A DNA stretch of 64,000 nt. It comes from G963666705 sp963666705 (lineage in GTDB: Bacteria > Pseudomonadota > Alphaproteobacteria > CADEGL01). Position 1 is the stretch's first letter; each line of letters starts with the position of its first letter. Location: assembly GCA_963666705.2 (NCBI GenBank), contig CAXXKO010000022.1, positions 186,001 to 250,000 on the forward strand, written 5' to 3'. The translations under genes and the position numbers were made by a program. This document shows positions 46,870-56,478 of the stretch, piece after piece. The notes under the pieces are model-generated. The model made no database searches and was not told where the DNA came from. It saw only the letters and a list, made by a program, of their open reading frames with translations.

Positions 46870-48278
46870 ATGAGCGATTTCGTCATCATCGGCGCGGGCT
46901 CGGCGGGTTGCGTGCTGGCCAACCGGCTGAGCGCGGGAGGCGGCGCCACCGTCACCCTGCTGGAGGCCGGCGGCCGGGACCGGAGCCCCCTCATCCACAT
47001 CCCCGCGGCCACGCGCTGGGCCATGTACAGCCCGCGCTTGAGCTGGCGCTTCGAGACCGTGCCCCAGCCCGAGCTCGGCGGCCGGGTGATCCACACCCCG
47101 CGCGGCAAGGTGCTCGGCGGCTCGAGCTCCATCAACGGCATGACCTTCATCCGGGGCCAGCATCAGGATTACGACATCTGGGCCCAGATGGGCGCCACCG
47201 GCTGGTCCTACGACGAGGTGCTGCCCGACTTTCGCAAGTCCGAGGACCAGCAGCACGGGGCGAGCGAATACCATGGCGCGGATGGCCCCCTGATGGTCTC
47301 GGATTCGGGCTATACGCCGCCTCTTGCCGACGCCTGGATCGCCGCCTGCGAGGAAGCGGGCATCCCGCGCAACGACGACTTCAACGGCGCGAGCCAGGAG
47401 GGTGTGGGCTACTACCAGAACACGGCCCGCAACGGGCGGCGGTGCAGCACCGCATACGGCTATCTGCGCCCGGCCCGGGCCCGCCCCAACCTCGATATCG
47501 TCATCGGCGCGCACGTGACCCGAATCGTCGTCGACGGTGGGCGCGCGTGCGCGGTCGAATACGTGACGGGTGGCCGGAGCCGCCGCGTCGAGGCGGGGTC
47601 CGAGGTGCTGCTATGCGCCGACACCCTCCAGTCGCCCCAGATCCTCATGCTCTCCGGCATCGGCCCCGCGGAGGAGCTGGGCCGCACGGCATCCCCGTGC
47701 GACAAGAGCTCGATGCCGTGGGGCGCAACCTGCACGACCATCTGGATATCTCGGTCGTCTTCGCCGCCCCCAAGGGGACCTCCCTTTACAGCGCCGACAA
47801 CTGGCGCGGGGCGCTGCGCTACGGCCTCCAGTACCTGCTCACGCGAAGCGGGCCGGTCGCCAACGTGAACTCGCCCGTGGGCGTCTTCACCCGCTCCCGC
47901 TCCGAGATGGCGACGCCCGACCTGCAATACCACATGGCGCTCGTCGGCTCGCTCCAGCATGGGCAGATAAAAGTGGACCAGGACGCGGTGACGGCCCAGG
48001 CCTGCGCCCTGCGCCCGACGAGCCGCGGCGACGTGCGGCTCAGAAGCGCCGACCCGCTCCAGGCGCCGCTGATCGACCCCGCCTACCTCTCGACCGAGGC
48101 GGACCGGCGCACCATGATCGACGCCGTGCGCGTGACGCGCGCTATCGCCAACACCCGCGCTTATGCCGATTTCATGATGGGCGAGCTCCACCCGGGCCCG
48201 CGCGTCACCAGCGACGAGGACATCCTGGCCTATTGCCGCGCCCAGGTGGACACGGTGAGAACGGCGGTGACAAATTAG
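46870..48278 (+). pseudogene. GMC-family oxidoreductase (choline dehydrogenase-like), frameshifted and 3'-truncated
   Basis: The gene starts at ATG 46870 with GGAGG upstream. Its N-terminus has the FAD motif VIIGAGSAGCVLANRL and the GMC signature PRGKVLGGSSSINGM; SPQILMLSGIGPAEELG is the second signature. Near 47690 one base is missing (ggccgcacggcatcc), after which the frame shifts; the other frame continues HGIPV, then DAVGRNLHDHLD, to CRAQVDTV. There homology stops at about 48257 and a short unrelated tail leads to TAG. The family's C-terminal catalytic segment, which begins near HPVGTC, is absent, apparently replaced by an IS21-type sequence. A normal enzyme has about 530 residues, so roughly 60 C-terminal residues are gone. 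Substrate may have been choline or another alcohol. Confidence 0.85.
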
Positions 48279-48369
48279 TCCACGGAAGCGGCGGGATTTC
48301 CCAGCCGCGGGCGGAGTAAAACTCTGCCACCTGTAGCCTTCGATCTTTTTTGAGATGGAAGGCGGGAGG

Positions 48370-49869
48370 ATGTACACCGTGGACCTATATCTGCGCGTTC
48401 GGCTGGCCTGCCATGTTGATGGTCTGAGCCAGCGAGAGGCGGCAAGTCGGTTTGGCATTGCGCGCGAGACGGTGAGGAAGATGCTGCGGCATTCGGAACC
48501 GCCGGGATATCGGCGACGCCAGCCACCGAAACGCCCGAAACTGGCCCCCTTCACGGATATCATCGACCGTATTCTGGAGGAGGACCGAACGGTTCACCGT
48601 AAGCAGCACCACACGGCGAAGCGTATATTCGAGCGCCTTCGCGACGAACATGGCTTCACGGGCAAAGAGACCATCGTGAAGGATTACGTTCGGGAACGGC
48701 GCCTTCGTCGGCGTGAGATGTTTGTGCCGTTGTCACATCCTCCGGGCCATGCTCGAGCGGACTTTGGCGAGGCGGATGCGATCATCGCCGGCGTCAAGTA
48801 TCGGGCGCATTTTTTCGTCATGACACTTCCCCACAGCGATGCCTGCTTCGTTGCGGCCTACCCGGCGGCGACGACGGAGGCCTGGCTGGACGGGCACAAC
48901 AGAGCCTTTGTTTTTTTCGGCGGCGTTCCCCAATCGATTCTTTACGACAACGACAAGTGTCTGGTGTCGCGCATCTTGTCAGATGGCACGCGGCAACGAA
49001 CGCGGGCGTTCAGCGGGCTGCAGTCCCATTACCTCTTCGAGGACCGCTACGGCCGTCCCGGCAAGGGTAACGACAAAGGCAATGTGGAGGGGGTGGTCGG
49101 CTATGCCCGGCGGAACTTCATGACGCCGCGTCCCCGGTTCGCGAGCTGGGACGCCTTCAATGGCCACCTGGAAGAGCAATGCCGCAACCGGCAAGGCAAC
49201 GTCCTGCGCGGCCACCGCGAGAGCATCGGCGAACGGTTTGTGCGTGACCGCGAAGCGTTGAAGAGGCCACTGCCGGCACCGTTCGACGCGTGCGACAAGC
49301 AGGGCACGCGGGTCAACTCGCTGTCCCTGGTGCGCTACCGGACGAATGACTATTCCGTGCCCGTCGCCTACGGCCATCAGGAAGTCTGGATCCGTGGCTA
49401 TGTCCACGAGGTGGTTATCGGTTGCGGCGCCGGGATCATTGCCCGACACCCCCGTTCCTACGACCGGGAAGACATGGTCTTCGATCCGATCCACTACCTG
49501 CCTTTGCTGGAGCACAAGATCGGTGCCCTGGATCAGGCCGCGCCGCTAGCCGGATGGGAACTGCCTGATGCCTTCCCAACCCTGCGCCGTCTCCTGGAGG
49601 CGCGCATGGGCAAGGCCGGCAAGCGGGAATACGTCCAGGTCCTTCGGCTTGTGGAGACCTTCGATCTCGAGGTGCTTCACGGCGCGGTGAAGGACGCCCT
49701 GCGCCTGGGTGCGATCGGCTACGACGCCGTCAAACACCTTGTGCTGTGCCGTATCGAGCGACGCCCGCCCAAACTCGACCTGGATATCTATCCCGACCTG
49801 CCTCGGGCCAACGTGGCGACCACGGCCGCCGCCAGTTATATGAGCTTGTTGGGTGGAGGCGCGTCATGA
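48370..49869 (+). CDS. istA: IS21-family transposase IstA
   Basis: The 499-residue protein starts at ATG 48370 behind GGGAGG. It has an N-terminal helix-turn-helix (GLSQREAASRFGIARETVRKML) and a retroviral-type integrase core, with HARADFGEADAII, the segment GGVPQSILYDNDKCLV and KGNVEGVVGYARRNF supplying the catalytic acidic residues. The C-terminal Mu-type domain contains VNSLSLVRYRTNDYSVP. Its stop overlaps the istB start (ATGA). It is full length. Confidence 0.93.
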   Translation: MYTVDLYLRVRLACHVDGLSQREAASRFGIARETVRKMLRHSEPPGYRRRQPPKRPKLAPFTDIIDRILEEDRTVHRKQHHTAKRIFERLRDEHGFTGKETIVKDYVRERRLRRREMFVPLSHPPGHARADFGEADAIIAGVKYRAHFFVMTLPHSDACFVAAYPAATTEAWLDGHNRAFVFFGGVPQSILYDNDKCLVSRILSDGTRQRTRAFSGLQSHYLFEDRYGRPGKGNDKGNVEGVVGYARRNFMTPRPRFASWDAFNGHLEEQCRNRQGNVLRGHRESIGERFVRDREALKRPLPAPFDACDKQGTRVNSLSLVRYRTNDYSVPVAYGHQEVWIRGYVHEVVIGCGAGIIARHPRSYDREDMVFDPIHYLPLLEHKIGALDQAAPLAGWELPDAFPTLRRLLEARMGKAGKREYVQVLRLVETFDLEVLHGAVKDALRLGAIGYDAVKHLVLCRIERRPPKLDLDIYPDLPRANVATTAAASYMSLLGGGAS

Positions 49870-50636
49870 CCGATACGCCGCAAGTGTTGCTGGCCCATCA
49901 CCTCAAGACCCTGAAACTGCCGACGTTCCTGCGCGAATACGACAAGCTGGCCCGCCAATGCGCCACCGAGGGCGCCGACCATGTGCGGTATCTTGTCCGT
50001 CTGACCGAGTTGGAACTGATCGACCGTGAGCGCCGCATGGTCGAGCGGCGGATCAGACAGGCCAGGTTCCCCGCCGTCAAAAGCCTCGACAGCTTCGACT
50101 TCAAGGCCATCGCATCGCTCGACAAGATGCTGGTTCTGGAGTTGGCGCGATGCGAATACGTCGAGCGTCGTGAGAATATCATCGCGCTCGGCAACAGCGG
50201 AACCGGCAAGACCCATATCGCCCTCGGTCTCGGTCTGGCGGCCTGCCAAAAGGGGCTCTCCGTCGGCTTCCTCACGGCCGCTGCCCTGGTTCATGAACTG
50301 ATGGAGGCCGGGGATGAAAAACGCCTGTTGCGCCTGCAGAAGCAACTGGCAAAGTATCACCTTCTGATCATCGACGAACTCGGCTTCGTGCCGCTCTCGA
50401 AGACCGGCGCCGAGCTGCTGTTCGAAGTCTTCAGCCAGCGCTACGAGCGGGGCTCGATCCTGGTGACCTCCAACTTGCCGTTCGATGAGTGGACGGAGAT
50501 ATTCGGCTCGGAACGCCTGACCGGGGCTTTGCTGGACCGCCTCACCCACCATGTCCATATCCTGGAAATGAACGGCGAGAGCTATCGTCTCAACCAAAGC
50601 CAAAAACGGCGGAAATCCCCAAAAATACCTGCTTGA
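49866..50636 (+). CDS. istB: IS21-family ATP-binding helper IstB
   Basis: The 256-residue AAA+ protein regulates target selection by IstA. Walker A is GNSGTGKTH, Walker B is LLIIDELGFVPLS, and sensor/arginine regions follow (ILVTSNLPFDEW, ALLDRLTHHVHIL). The ATG at 49866 overlaps the istA stop. Full length and apparently functional. Confidence 0.94.
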   Translation: MTDTPQVLLAHHLKTLKLPTFLREYDKLARQCATEGADHVRYLVRLTELELIDRERRMVERRIRQARFPAVKSLDSFDFKAIASLDKMLVLELARCEYVERRENIIALGNSGTGKTHIALGLGLAACQKGLSVGFLTAAALVHELMEAGDEKRLLRLQKQLAKYHLLIIDELGFVPLSKTGAELLFEVFSQRYERGSILVTSNLPFDEWTEIFGSERLTGALLDRLTHHVHILEMNGESYRLNQSQKRRKSPKIPA

Positions 50637-50681
50637 CCGCCGGTGCAATGGTTGACCCGGTGGGTCCACAGGAACCTCCCA

Positions 50682-50724
50682 CGCTGCTTCGCTCCGCGTA
50701 ACGCAAGCGCTACACGAAGCAGCG
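50682..50724. repeat. Inverted repeat (10-bp stem) between IS21 elements
   Basis: cgctgcttcg at 50682-50691 is complementary to cgaagcagcg at 50715-50724, with a 23-base spacer. It lies between the complete IS21 element and the IS21 remnant and may be an extragenic palindrome or part of an element end. Confidence 0.5.
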
Positions 50725-50734
50725 CGGGTCCCTC

Positions 50735-51724
50735 CTATGGACTACCGGGACAACCCCCCAACACCGCGTACCGCATAACGTCAAGTGGACTAGTTTTGCT
50801 CCGCCCGGGTGGACTAATTTTGCTCCGCCGTTGACAAACTTGACGATCCCGCTCGAGACGCTCGCCGATGGTCTCCTTGTGGCCCCGCAGCCGCGCCGCC
50901 TGGCGCCGGCGGCACTGTTCGGCGAGAGCATCGTTGAGGGCCGCGAAGCTCTCGGCACGCGGGACGGGGACCAGGAAGTTCCGCCGGATGAAGCCGACCA
51001 GTCCCTCGACCTTGCCCTTGTCGTTGCCCTTGCCCGGCCGGCCGAACCTGTCCTCGAACAGATAGTGGGACTGAAGCTCCGTGAAGACGCGCGTTCGCTG
51101 CCGCTTCCCATCGCCCAGGATCCGGGCAACCGCCAGCTTGGTGTTGTCGTACAGGATGGATCGGGGGACGCCGCCGAAGAAGGCAAACGCCGCGTTGTGG
51201 CCATCGCAGAATGCTTCGGTCGTCTCCGCCGGATAGGCCGCAACAAAGCAACCATCACTGTGGGGAAGGTCGAAGGCAAGGAAGTGGATCTTCCGTAACG
51301 CGCCGCCGATCACCGCCATCGCTTCGCCGAAGTCCGCCTGGGCGTGACCGGGGGAATGGGAGAGTGGCACGAACACCTCACGCGACCGAAGCCCCTGCTC
51401 ACGAACGTAGTCCTTCACGATGGTGTAGCCGCCCGTGAAACCGTACTCGTCCCGGAGGCGGTCGAAGATGCGCTTCGCAGTGTGCCGTTGCTTGCGGTGG
51501 CTGGTCCGATCGTCTTCCAAGATCCGATCGATGATTCCCGTGAACGGACCCAGCTTTGGCCGCCTCGGCGGCGCGCTTCGGCGATACCCTGGCGGCACCG
51601 AGAACGACAGCATCTTACGGACCGTCTTGCGGTCTACACCAAACACCCGCGAGGCCTCGCGGGTGCTCATCCCCTCGACATGACACGCCCGCCGAACCCG
51701 TGCGTACAACTCCACCCGATACAT
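50735..51724 (-). pseudogene. Truncated IS21-family IstA (second, different IS21 element)
   Basis: The frame starts at ATG 51724 and matches the other IstA in order: CHVEGMSTREASRVFGVDRKTVR, HAQADFGEAMAVIGG, GGVPRSILYDNTKLAV and KGKVEGLVGFIRRNF. Similarity to IstA ends near 50847 after IGERLERDR. The remaining 37 residues are read through two copies of an IS end-like sequence (ggcggagcaaaattagtcc and ggcggagcaaaactagtcc). The C-terminal third and istB are missing. Its left part is clearly diverged from the complete IstA, so it is a separate element. It truncates the B1 gene on its right side. Confidence 0.85.
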
Positions 51725-51815
51725 CCCCCCCCGCCTTCCAGTCAGAGCAACCCTGACAGAAGGCTATACGCGGTCCCATTTTGGTCCGCCGCAGCCGGAT
51801 CGACCGGCCGCTTCA

Positions 51816-52181
51816 GTGGGGGATTATTGCTCTGCCGTTCTCAAGCTCGTTCTCGAGAACGTCGATTTCTCGGTTCATTTAGGTCAAAGGTTCGAGTTGG
51901 AGCCGAAGACCGATATAGAGCGGCTTGTGGACGAGGTATTGCACTGGCAAGCGGGCAGCATGCGGATCCGACTGGGCGATTGGCTCTATGGCGAGAATGA
52001 GTTGATCAACGCAAGCTCACGCGCGGTCATTTCCTTACTATTCGAGGAATACGGCGCCGATCCAGACAAGATCCCGGACCACATCAAAGAGATGCTCAAG
52101 GCGGGATTGGAAGGCCCTTACGTACACGCGGATTGCGCGCTTGTGCGCGCGGTGGCCTTCGATTGGCACAAGAAACCGTGA
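51816..52181 (+). pseudogene. B-family membrane protein paralogue B1, N-terminus lost
   Basis: The frame encodes 121 residues matching the C-terminal two thirds of B3 and B4 (PKTDIERLVDEVLHWQAG, RIRLGDWLYGENELI, IPDHIKEML, GPYVHADCALVRAVAFDWHKKP). The transmembrane N-terminus and the CYDGD motif are absent. Sequence upstream belongs to the IS21 remnant, so the gene was cut by that insertion. See B3 (55918-56478) for the family description. Function is not recognised. Confidence 0.8.
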
Positions 52182-52194
52182 GCGCGAGGGGGCC

Positions 52195-52322
52195 GCTTCC
52201 CGGCTCCGTTGGCATTGGATACGGGGTTGCGGCCTCGTGCTCGACGCCGACCGACAGGCAGGCCCGCGCGACGTAGCGGCGGTCACCGAAGCGTTGCGGG
52301 CCACCGGGTTCCTCCCAGTTTA
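52195..52322 (+). pseudogene. D-segment remnant following B1
   Basis: The sequence reads LVLDADRQAGPRDVAAVTEALRATGFLP in pieces and is closely similar in DNA to 57345-57475. It is the beginning of the D segment and stops abruptly at a tttaatggggacag motif. It supports an ancestral order D-A-B in which D-A was one gene. It is noncoding now. Confidence 0.6.
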
Positions 52323-52404
52323 ATGGGGACAGAGTTTAATGAAAGTTTAATGGGGACAGTATATATTTTCCGCCGCAAGCACCGACAATAGTGGCTATAA
52401 ATAT

Positions 52405-53479
52405 CGTCCCTATCCGGTTAATGCAGGTAGCGACCGAGTGTTCTTTATATGTTCGCTCTAAGGGTGTACTGTTCCCGCCTCTGAGGATTGGTCGGGAGAC
52501 AGGGCATGAGCGGCTTGTTGACGTTCCAAGAGCGCTACCGAGACGAGGAATCGTGCATCCTGGCCTTGGCGGATCGACGCTGGCCGTCTGGGTTTGCGTG
52601 CGCCCGCTGCGGGCACCGGCGGGGCTATCGGCACAAGGCGCGGGCGCGCGTCTTCGAATGCGCGGCTTGCGGTCGTCAAGAGTCGGTGACGGCGGGAACC
52701 ATCTTCCACCGCACCCGCACACCGTTGCCCAAATGGTTCCTGGCGGCGTGGTTGATGGGGCGGGACAAGCGCGGGGTCTCGGCCCTGTTCCTGGCGCGCG
52801 AGCTGGGGCTTCGCTATGAGACCGCATGGCTGATGGCTCACAAGCTGCGCCATGGCTTGGCGGAGCGGCCGGATGCGTTGCTGGACGGCATGGTCGAGGT
52901 CGATGAGAGCTACTACGGCGGGCGCGGCAAGCCCGAGAGCCGGGGCCGCGGGATGGCCAATGCCAACAAGAGCCTGCTCGTGCTGGCGGTGGAGAAGGTG
53001 GCGGTGGCGCCGGGCAAGGGGGTCGAGGGCAGCGGCTTCGTCGCCGGCCGGGCGCGGCTTGCCATCCTGCCCCGGGCCAATGCCGAGCAGCTCGGCGGCT
53101 TCGTGCGGGCCGCCGTGACGCCGGGCGCGCGCCTGCTGACCGACGATTTCAAGGGCTATGCCGGGCTCGGCGCCGTCTACCGGCACCAGCCCACCGTCCA
53201 AGGCCAAGGCAAGAACGCCGAGACGCAGATGCCGATCATCCACGTCCTGTTCAGCAACCTCAAGACCTGGCTCAACGGCACCTACCATGGCGTCAGCGCC
53301 AAGCACTTGCCGCGCTATGGCCGGGAATGGGCCTATCGCTTCAACCGCCGCCGGCGGATCGACGACCTCGGCGACTTCGTCCTGAGCCGCGCCATGGCCC
53401 GGCCAACCATCACATACCGCCAGTTGATCCACGGCTTGCAACCCCAGGGAGCACGACCTGCCTTAACCGGATAGGGACG
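52405..53479 (+). mobile_element. IS1595-family insertion sequence, copy 3 (1075 bp)
   Basis: The boundaries match the other copies. The flanking 8-mers are ataaatat (52397-52404) and ttaaatat (53480-53487), differing at one base, so the target duplication is imperfect or has mutated. It inserted into a small palindromic element between the D remnant and A2. Confidence 0.93.
52506..53474 (+). CDS. IS1595-family transposase (copy 3)
   Basis: The 322-residue protein has the same sequence features as copy 1, including the C-terminus GLQPQGARPALTG. The zinc ribbon and ISXO2-like catalytic segments are intact (CARCGHRRGYR, DESYYGG, LLTDDFKGY). ATG 52506 follows GGGAGA. Probably functional. Confidence 0.93.
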   Translation: MSGLLTFQERYRDEESCILALADRRWPSGFACARCGHRRGYRHKARARVFECAACGRQESVTAGTIFHRTRTPLPKWFLAAWLMGRDKRGVSALFLARELGLRYETAWLMAHKLRHGLAERPDALLDGMVEVDESYYGGRGKPESRGRGMANANKSLLVLAVEKVAVAPGKGVEGSGFVAGRARLAILPRANAEQLGGFVRAAVTPGARLLTDDFKGYAGLGAVYRHQPTVQGQGKNAETQMPIIHVLFSNLKTWLNGTYHGVSAKHLPRYGREWAYRFNRRRRIDDLGDFVLSRAMARPTITYRQLIHGLQPQGARPALTG

Positions 53480-53540
53480 TTAAATATATACTGTCCTCAT
53501 TAAATACAATGCGGGGTACTTCGAGGTCCTCGGGAATCTC

Positions 53541-53900
53541 GTGTTCCATGGTGAGATGGATGCGGTATTCGCCGTCGCCAAGACGCAGTTTATCTCCGAA
53601 GCGAAGCTGCGCGCCGAGCGACGGGGAGACCTGATCGTCATCACCGGCGAGGTCGAGCATGTCTGGAGCGATCCCTATAACTTCGAGAAGGGCGGCGACA
53701 GCTCGTACACCGACCTGGCGCGCACGGCGGAAGCCAGCGGGCGCGCACGCAGCTATCCCAGGGGCTCGGGGTGGACCCAATCGGTGCGGGGGACGGCGCG
53801 GATCGTGGACGGCAAGCTGACGGATTTCCGGCTCGAATGGGAGGATACCGGTGAAAGGGTGGATTGGCAGACTTGGACTAGGACCATGCCGAGCGGATAG
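53541..53900 (+). pseudogene. A-family C-terminal fragment A2
   Basis: The fragment encodes about 119 residues with ITGEVEHVWSDPYNF, a variable middle, then GSGWTQSVRGTARIVDGKL and EWEDTGERVDWQTW. The same motifs in the same order occur in A4, and the last 20 residues also in the A3 remnant. The frame is open upstream to about 53484 with no proper start, so this is the 3' part of a longer gene cut off by the palindromic repeat and IS1595. Its end overlaps the start of B2 by 50 bases, as A4 overlaps B4. I do not recognise a catalytic motif; an effector-tip role is inferred only from the array context. Confidence 0.65.
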
Positions 53901-54321
53901 ATGGAGGCTGGTTGCCTGCTCCATCGTGGCGGCGGCGATTTTTCTGGCCCTCTTCATAACGATCTATCTGCCCATCGTGCCGTTCCGCGCGCCCTGTTAT
54001 GACGGCGATTTCAGGACCGTTCCGGGCACGATCGTCAATCCCTACAAGCGCGCCTTGCTGAAGTATTTTCGCCAGCTTGCCGTCGACCACAGCGTCCACT
54101 ACGGGGCGCTGCCGGCGCTGGGGCCGGCCAAGGAGCCGGAGACGGTGTTCGGCGAGATCGCCGACTGGCAGCAGGGCACCGTGCGGATCACGGTCTGGGA
54201 CTGGCTCGATGACAACGATGCGGGGCAGGCGAGCACCTGGGCGATACTATCGCTCGTGTTCGAGGATTATGGCGCCGATCTGGAGGCAATCCCGGAACAC
54301 GTCAAGGAGATACTCAAGGCC

Positions 54322-55632
54322 ACTGCTGTCCGGTTAACTGAGCGGTGCTGGCTTTGAGAGCCAGGATTTCTGCGGGGTTTGAAGCGAAAATGCATGGTGT
54401 CGATTTGAATTGGATGGAGCACTTTTCGGAGTTTCTCCGAGGAGATGCTCATGAACACCGGCAAGACCCTGTTCGCTCAGCTCATGGACTTCCTGCCATG
54501 GACTACTTTCACGCGGATCGTCGACCGGTATGGCGGCGATCACCGGGTCCGGACGCTTTCCTGCGCCGAGCAATACCGGTCCATGGCCTTCGCCCAGCTG
54601 ACCTACCGGGAAAGCCTGCGCGACATCGAGACCTGCCTCTCGGTCCACGCATCGAAACTCTATCACATGGGCTTCCGCCAGCCGGTCCGGCGCTCGACGC
54701 TGGCCGATGCCAACGAAAGGCGCGACTGGCGTATCCATGCGGCGTTGGCCCAGCGGCTCATCACCCAGGCGAGGACGCTGTACGTCGACGAAGAACTGGG
54801 GTTGGACCTGACCAATACCGTCTACGCCCTGGACTCGACGACCATCGCTCTGTGCCTGTCGGTCTTTCCGTGGGCGCACTTCCGCACCACCAAGGCGGCG
54901 GTGAAGATGCACACGCTGCTCGACCTGCGGGGCAACATTCCGAGTTTTATCCACATCTCGGATGGCAAGCTGCACGACGTTCATGCCCTCGATATGCTCT
55001 TGCCGGAAGCCGGAGCCATCTACGTCGTGGATCGTGGCTACGTCGACTTTGCCCGCCTTTATGTGTTGCACCAAGCCGGGGCCTTCTTCGTCACGCGTGC
55101 CAAGTCGAACATCGATGCTCATCGCGTCTATTCGGCGCCGACGGATCGCTCGACCGGCATCATTTGCGACCAGACCATCTCCCTGGACGGCTTCTACACC
55201 CGTCAGGATTACCCCGAACTTCTGCGGCGCATCCGCTTCAAGGACCCCGAGTCCGGCAAGACGCTGGTCTTCATCACCAACAACTTCTCGCTTCCGGCCG
55301 CCACCATCTGCGCGCTCTACAAAAGCCGCTGGCAGGTGGAACTCTTCTTCAAGTGGATCAAGCAGCATCTTCGGATCAAGCAGTTCTACGGCATGTCGGA
55401 GAACGCGGTGAAGACGCAGATCTGGATTGCCGTCTCGGTCTCGTCCTCGTCGCCATCGTCAAGAAGCGCCTCGACCTGGACGCCTCGCTCTACACTTTGT
55501 TACAGATCCTCTCGGTGACCCTCTTCGAGAAAATGCCCATACATCAAGCACTTGCGGGAGACGAAAACAGATGCAACGCTTCGCAAATAACCAACCAATT
55601 GAATTTATTCGATTTTTAACCGGACACTAGTG
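54322..55632 (+). mobile_element. IS4-family insertion sequence, copy 2 (1311 bp)
   Basis: It is flanked by a perfect 10-bp direct repeat, actcaaggcc, at 54312-54321 and 55633-55642. The ends are actgctgtccgg and ccggacactagtg. It is one base shorter than copy 1 because of a deletion near 55442 inside the transposase gene. It interrupts the B2 gene. Confidence 0.94.
54451..55619 (+). pseudogene. IS4-family transposase (copy 2), frameshifted
   Basis: It matches copy 1 up to IWIAVSV and then loses one base (tctacgtcc in copy 1, tctcgtcc here), which puts the last 60 or so codons out of frame. The other frame then continues LVAIVKKRLDLDASLYTLL to the normal stop. The YREK signature lies before the break. 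One Thr to Met change (FYGMSENAV) also separates the copies. Confidence 0.9.
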
Positions 55633-55800
55633 ACTCAAGGCCGGTGTGAAAGGGCCATATGTGATGACCGACTGCGCCCTGGTACGCGCGGTCGCGGTGG
55701 AGTGGCGCGACAAGCCGTAAGGCGCGGGCCGTGGGCGCGCCGACCAGCGGCGAAGCGTCCCCCGCGCTCGAGGTGCCGCGCAAGCACCCACCGCAGCGTC

Positions 55801-55887
55801 GCGCCGCACGCCTTCCAGGACCGGGAGGGGCTGGTGGTGGACGGGTACGCCGCCCCGCGCGGTCCGACCGAGAGTGAGCTCGTCTAA
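55801..55887 (+). pseudogene. D-segment remnant D3 (peptidoglycan-binding-like fragment)
   Basis: The frame reads AFQDREGLVVDGYAAPRGPT and ends at a TAA within a tctaatggggacag motif. It closely matches AFQDREGLAVDGRASPRGPT in D5. The AFQ-x2-EGL-x-VDG pattern resembles peptidoglycan-binding domain repeats. Only a fragment remains. Confidence 0.6.
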
Positions 55888-55904
55888 TGGGGACAGGAGT
55901 TTAA

Positions 55905-55967
55905 TGGGAGGACAGCGATGAGGCTGTGGATTGGAAGACCTGGGAGCCGTCCAATCCATTGGATTAG
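55905..55967 (+). pseudogene. A-family remnant A3 (last 20 codons)
   Basis: The frame reads WEDSDEAVDWKTWEPSNPLD then TAG, matching the end of A4 (WEDTDEVVDWKTWKPTKPLD). The preceding sequence is the tttaatgggg-type motif, so everything between D3 and this tail was deleted. It overlaps the B3 start exactly as in the A4-B4 pair. Confidence 0.65.
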
Positions 55968-56478
55968 ACGGCTCGCCCGGCGCGCGATCTGGCCGTTCCT
56001 CTTTCTGCTCGTGGCCTTCTACGTGGTGCTGTTCGTTCCGATCATGCCGTATCGCGTTTCCTGCTACGACGGCGATACCTATTGGCTCGAAGAAACGCCG
56101 GTCTACCCCTATACCGGCGCGCTGCTATGGGAGCTCGCTGTCTTGAAGGTCGATTACACGACGCATTTCGGGCCGCGTTACGTATGGAAGCCGAAGACCG
56201 ACATGGAGCGGCTGGCCGATGATGTCCTGAACTGGCAGGCGGGCGTCATCCGGATCCGACTGGGTGATTGGCTCTATGGCGAGGACGAGTTGATTCTCGC
56301 AAACTCGCGCGCGGTCATTTCCCTGCTGTTCGAAGGCTACGGCGCTGATCCGGACAAGATTCCGAACCATATCAAGGAGTTGCTGGGGGGAGAACTGGAA
56401 GGTCCTTACGTCCACGCCGATTGCGCGCTCGTGCGCGCGGTCGCGTTTGACTGGCACAGGAGGCCAATTTCGGAGTGA
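55918..56478 (+). CDS. B-family membrane protein B3, function unknown (immunity-like)
   Basis: The 186-residue protein has a basic N-terminus, one transmembrane helix (about residues 23-44) and a larger, probably periplasmic, domain. The motif SCYDGDTYW (about 48-56) follows the helix. Conserved segments shared with B1, B2 and B4 are ERLADDVLNWQAG, the acidic LGDW or LDWLD region, YGADPDKIPNHIKELL, and GPYVHADCALVRAVAFDWHRRP. Two Cys residues, in CYDGD and DCAL, are invariant in the complete copies and could form a disulphide. ATG 55918 lies inside the A3 remnant, so translation was coupled to A. I do not recognise a family. Retention of intact B genes beside broken D-A genes is what immunity genes would show. 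Confidence 0.7.
   Translation: MRLWIGRPGSRPIHWIRRLARRAIWPFLFLLVAFYVVLFVPIMPYRVSCYDGDTYWLEETPVYPYTGALLWELAVLKVDYTTHFGPRYVWKPKTDMERLADDVLNWQAGVIRIRLGDWLYGEDELILANSRAVISLLFEGYGADPDKIPNHIKELLGGELEGPYVHADCALVRAVAFDWHRRPISE

Larger units (their letters stand above)
48258..50640 (+). mobile_element. IS21-family insertion sequence (boundaries approximate)
   Basis: It carries adjacent istA and istB genes with a 4-base overlap, the IS21 hallmark. The left edge is placed where GMC homology stops. The sequence ggcggtgacaaattagtcc there resembles the end sequences of the second IS21 remnant near 50820. I could not identify a confident right terminal repeat or target duplication. Confidence 0.65.
52346..53504. 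repeat. Inverted 21-bp repeat split by IS1595 copy 3
   Basis: The 21 bases at 52346-52366 (beginning tttaatggggacagtat) and 53484-53504 are inverted copies with one mismatch. Without the IS between them they would form a stem-loop element of about 85 bases. Further copies of the tttaatggggacag core are at 52319-52332 and 55884-55896 (one base different). Confidence 0.7.
53851..55720 (+). pseudogene. B-family membrane protein B2, split by IS4 copy 2
   Basis: The first part, 53851-54321, encodes an N-terminal membrane helix (SIVAAAIFLALFITIYLPIV), the motif PFRAPCYDGD and IADWQQGTVRITVWDWLDDND to HVKEILKA. IS4 copy 2 follows. After the target duplication the frame resumes at 55643 with GVKGPYVMTDCALVRAVAVE and ends WRDKP at 55720. 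Joined, it gives 182 residues, the family length. The GTG start aligns with the ATG of B3 and B4. As read, the protein would end in IS sequence (TAVRLTERCWL). The family is described under B3. Confidence 0.85.

Noticed and set aside
55430..55450. Programmed frameshift in the IS4 transposase
   Set aside because: Copy 1 at 15890-17059 encodes the whole protein in one frame; copy 2 simply lacks one base.
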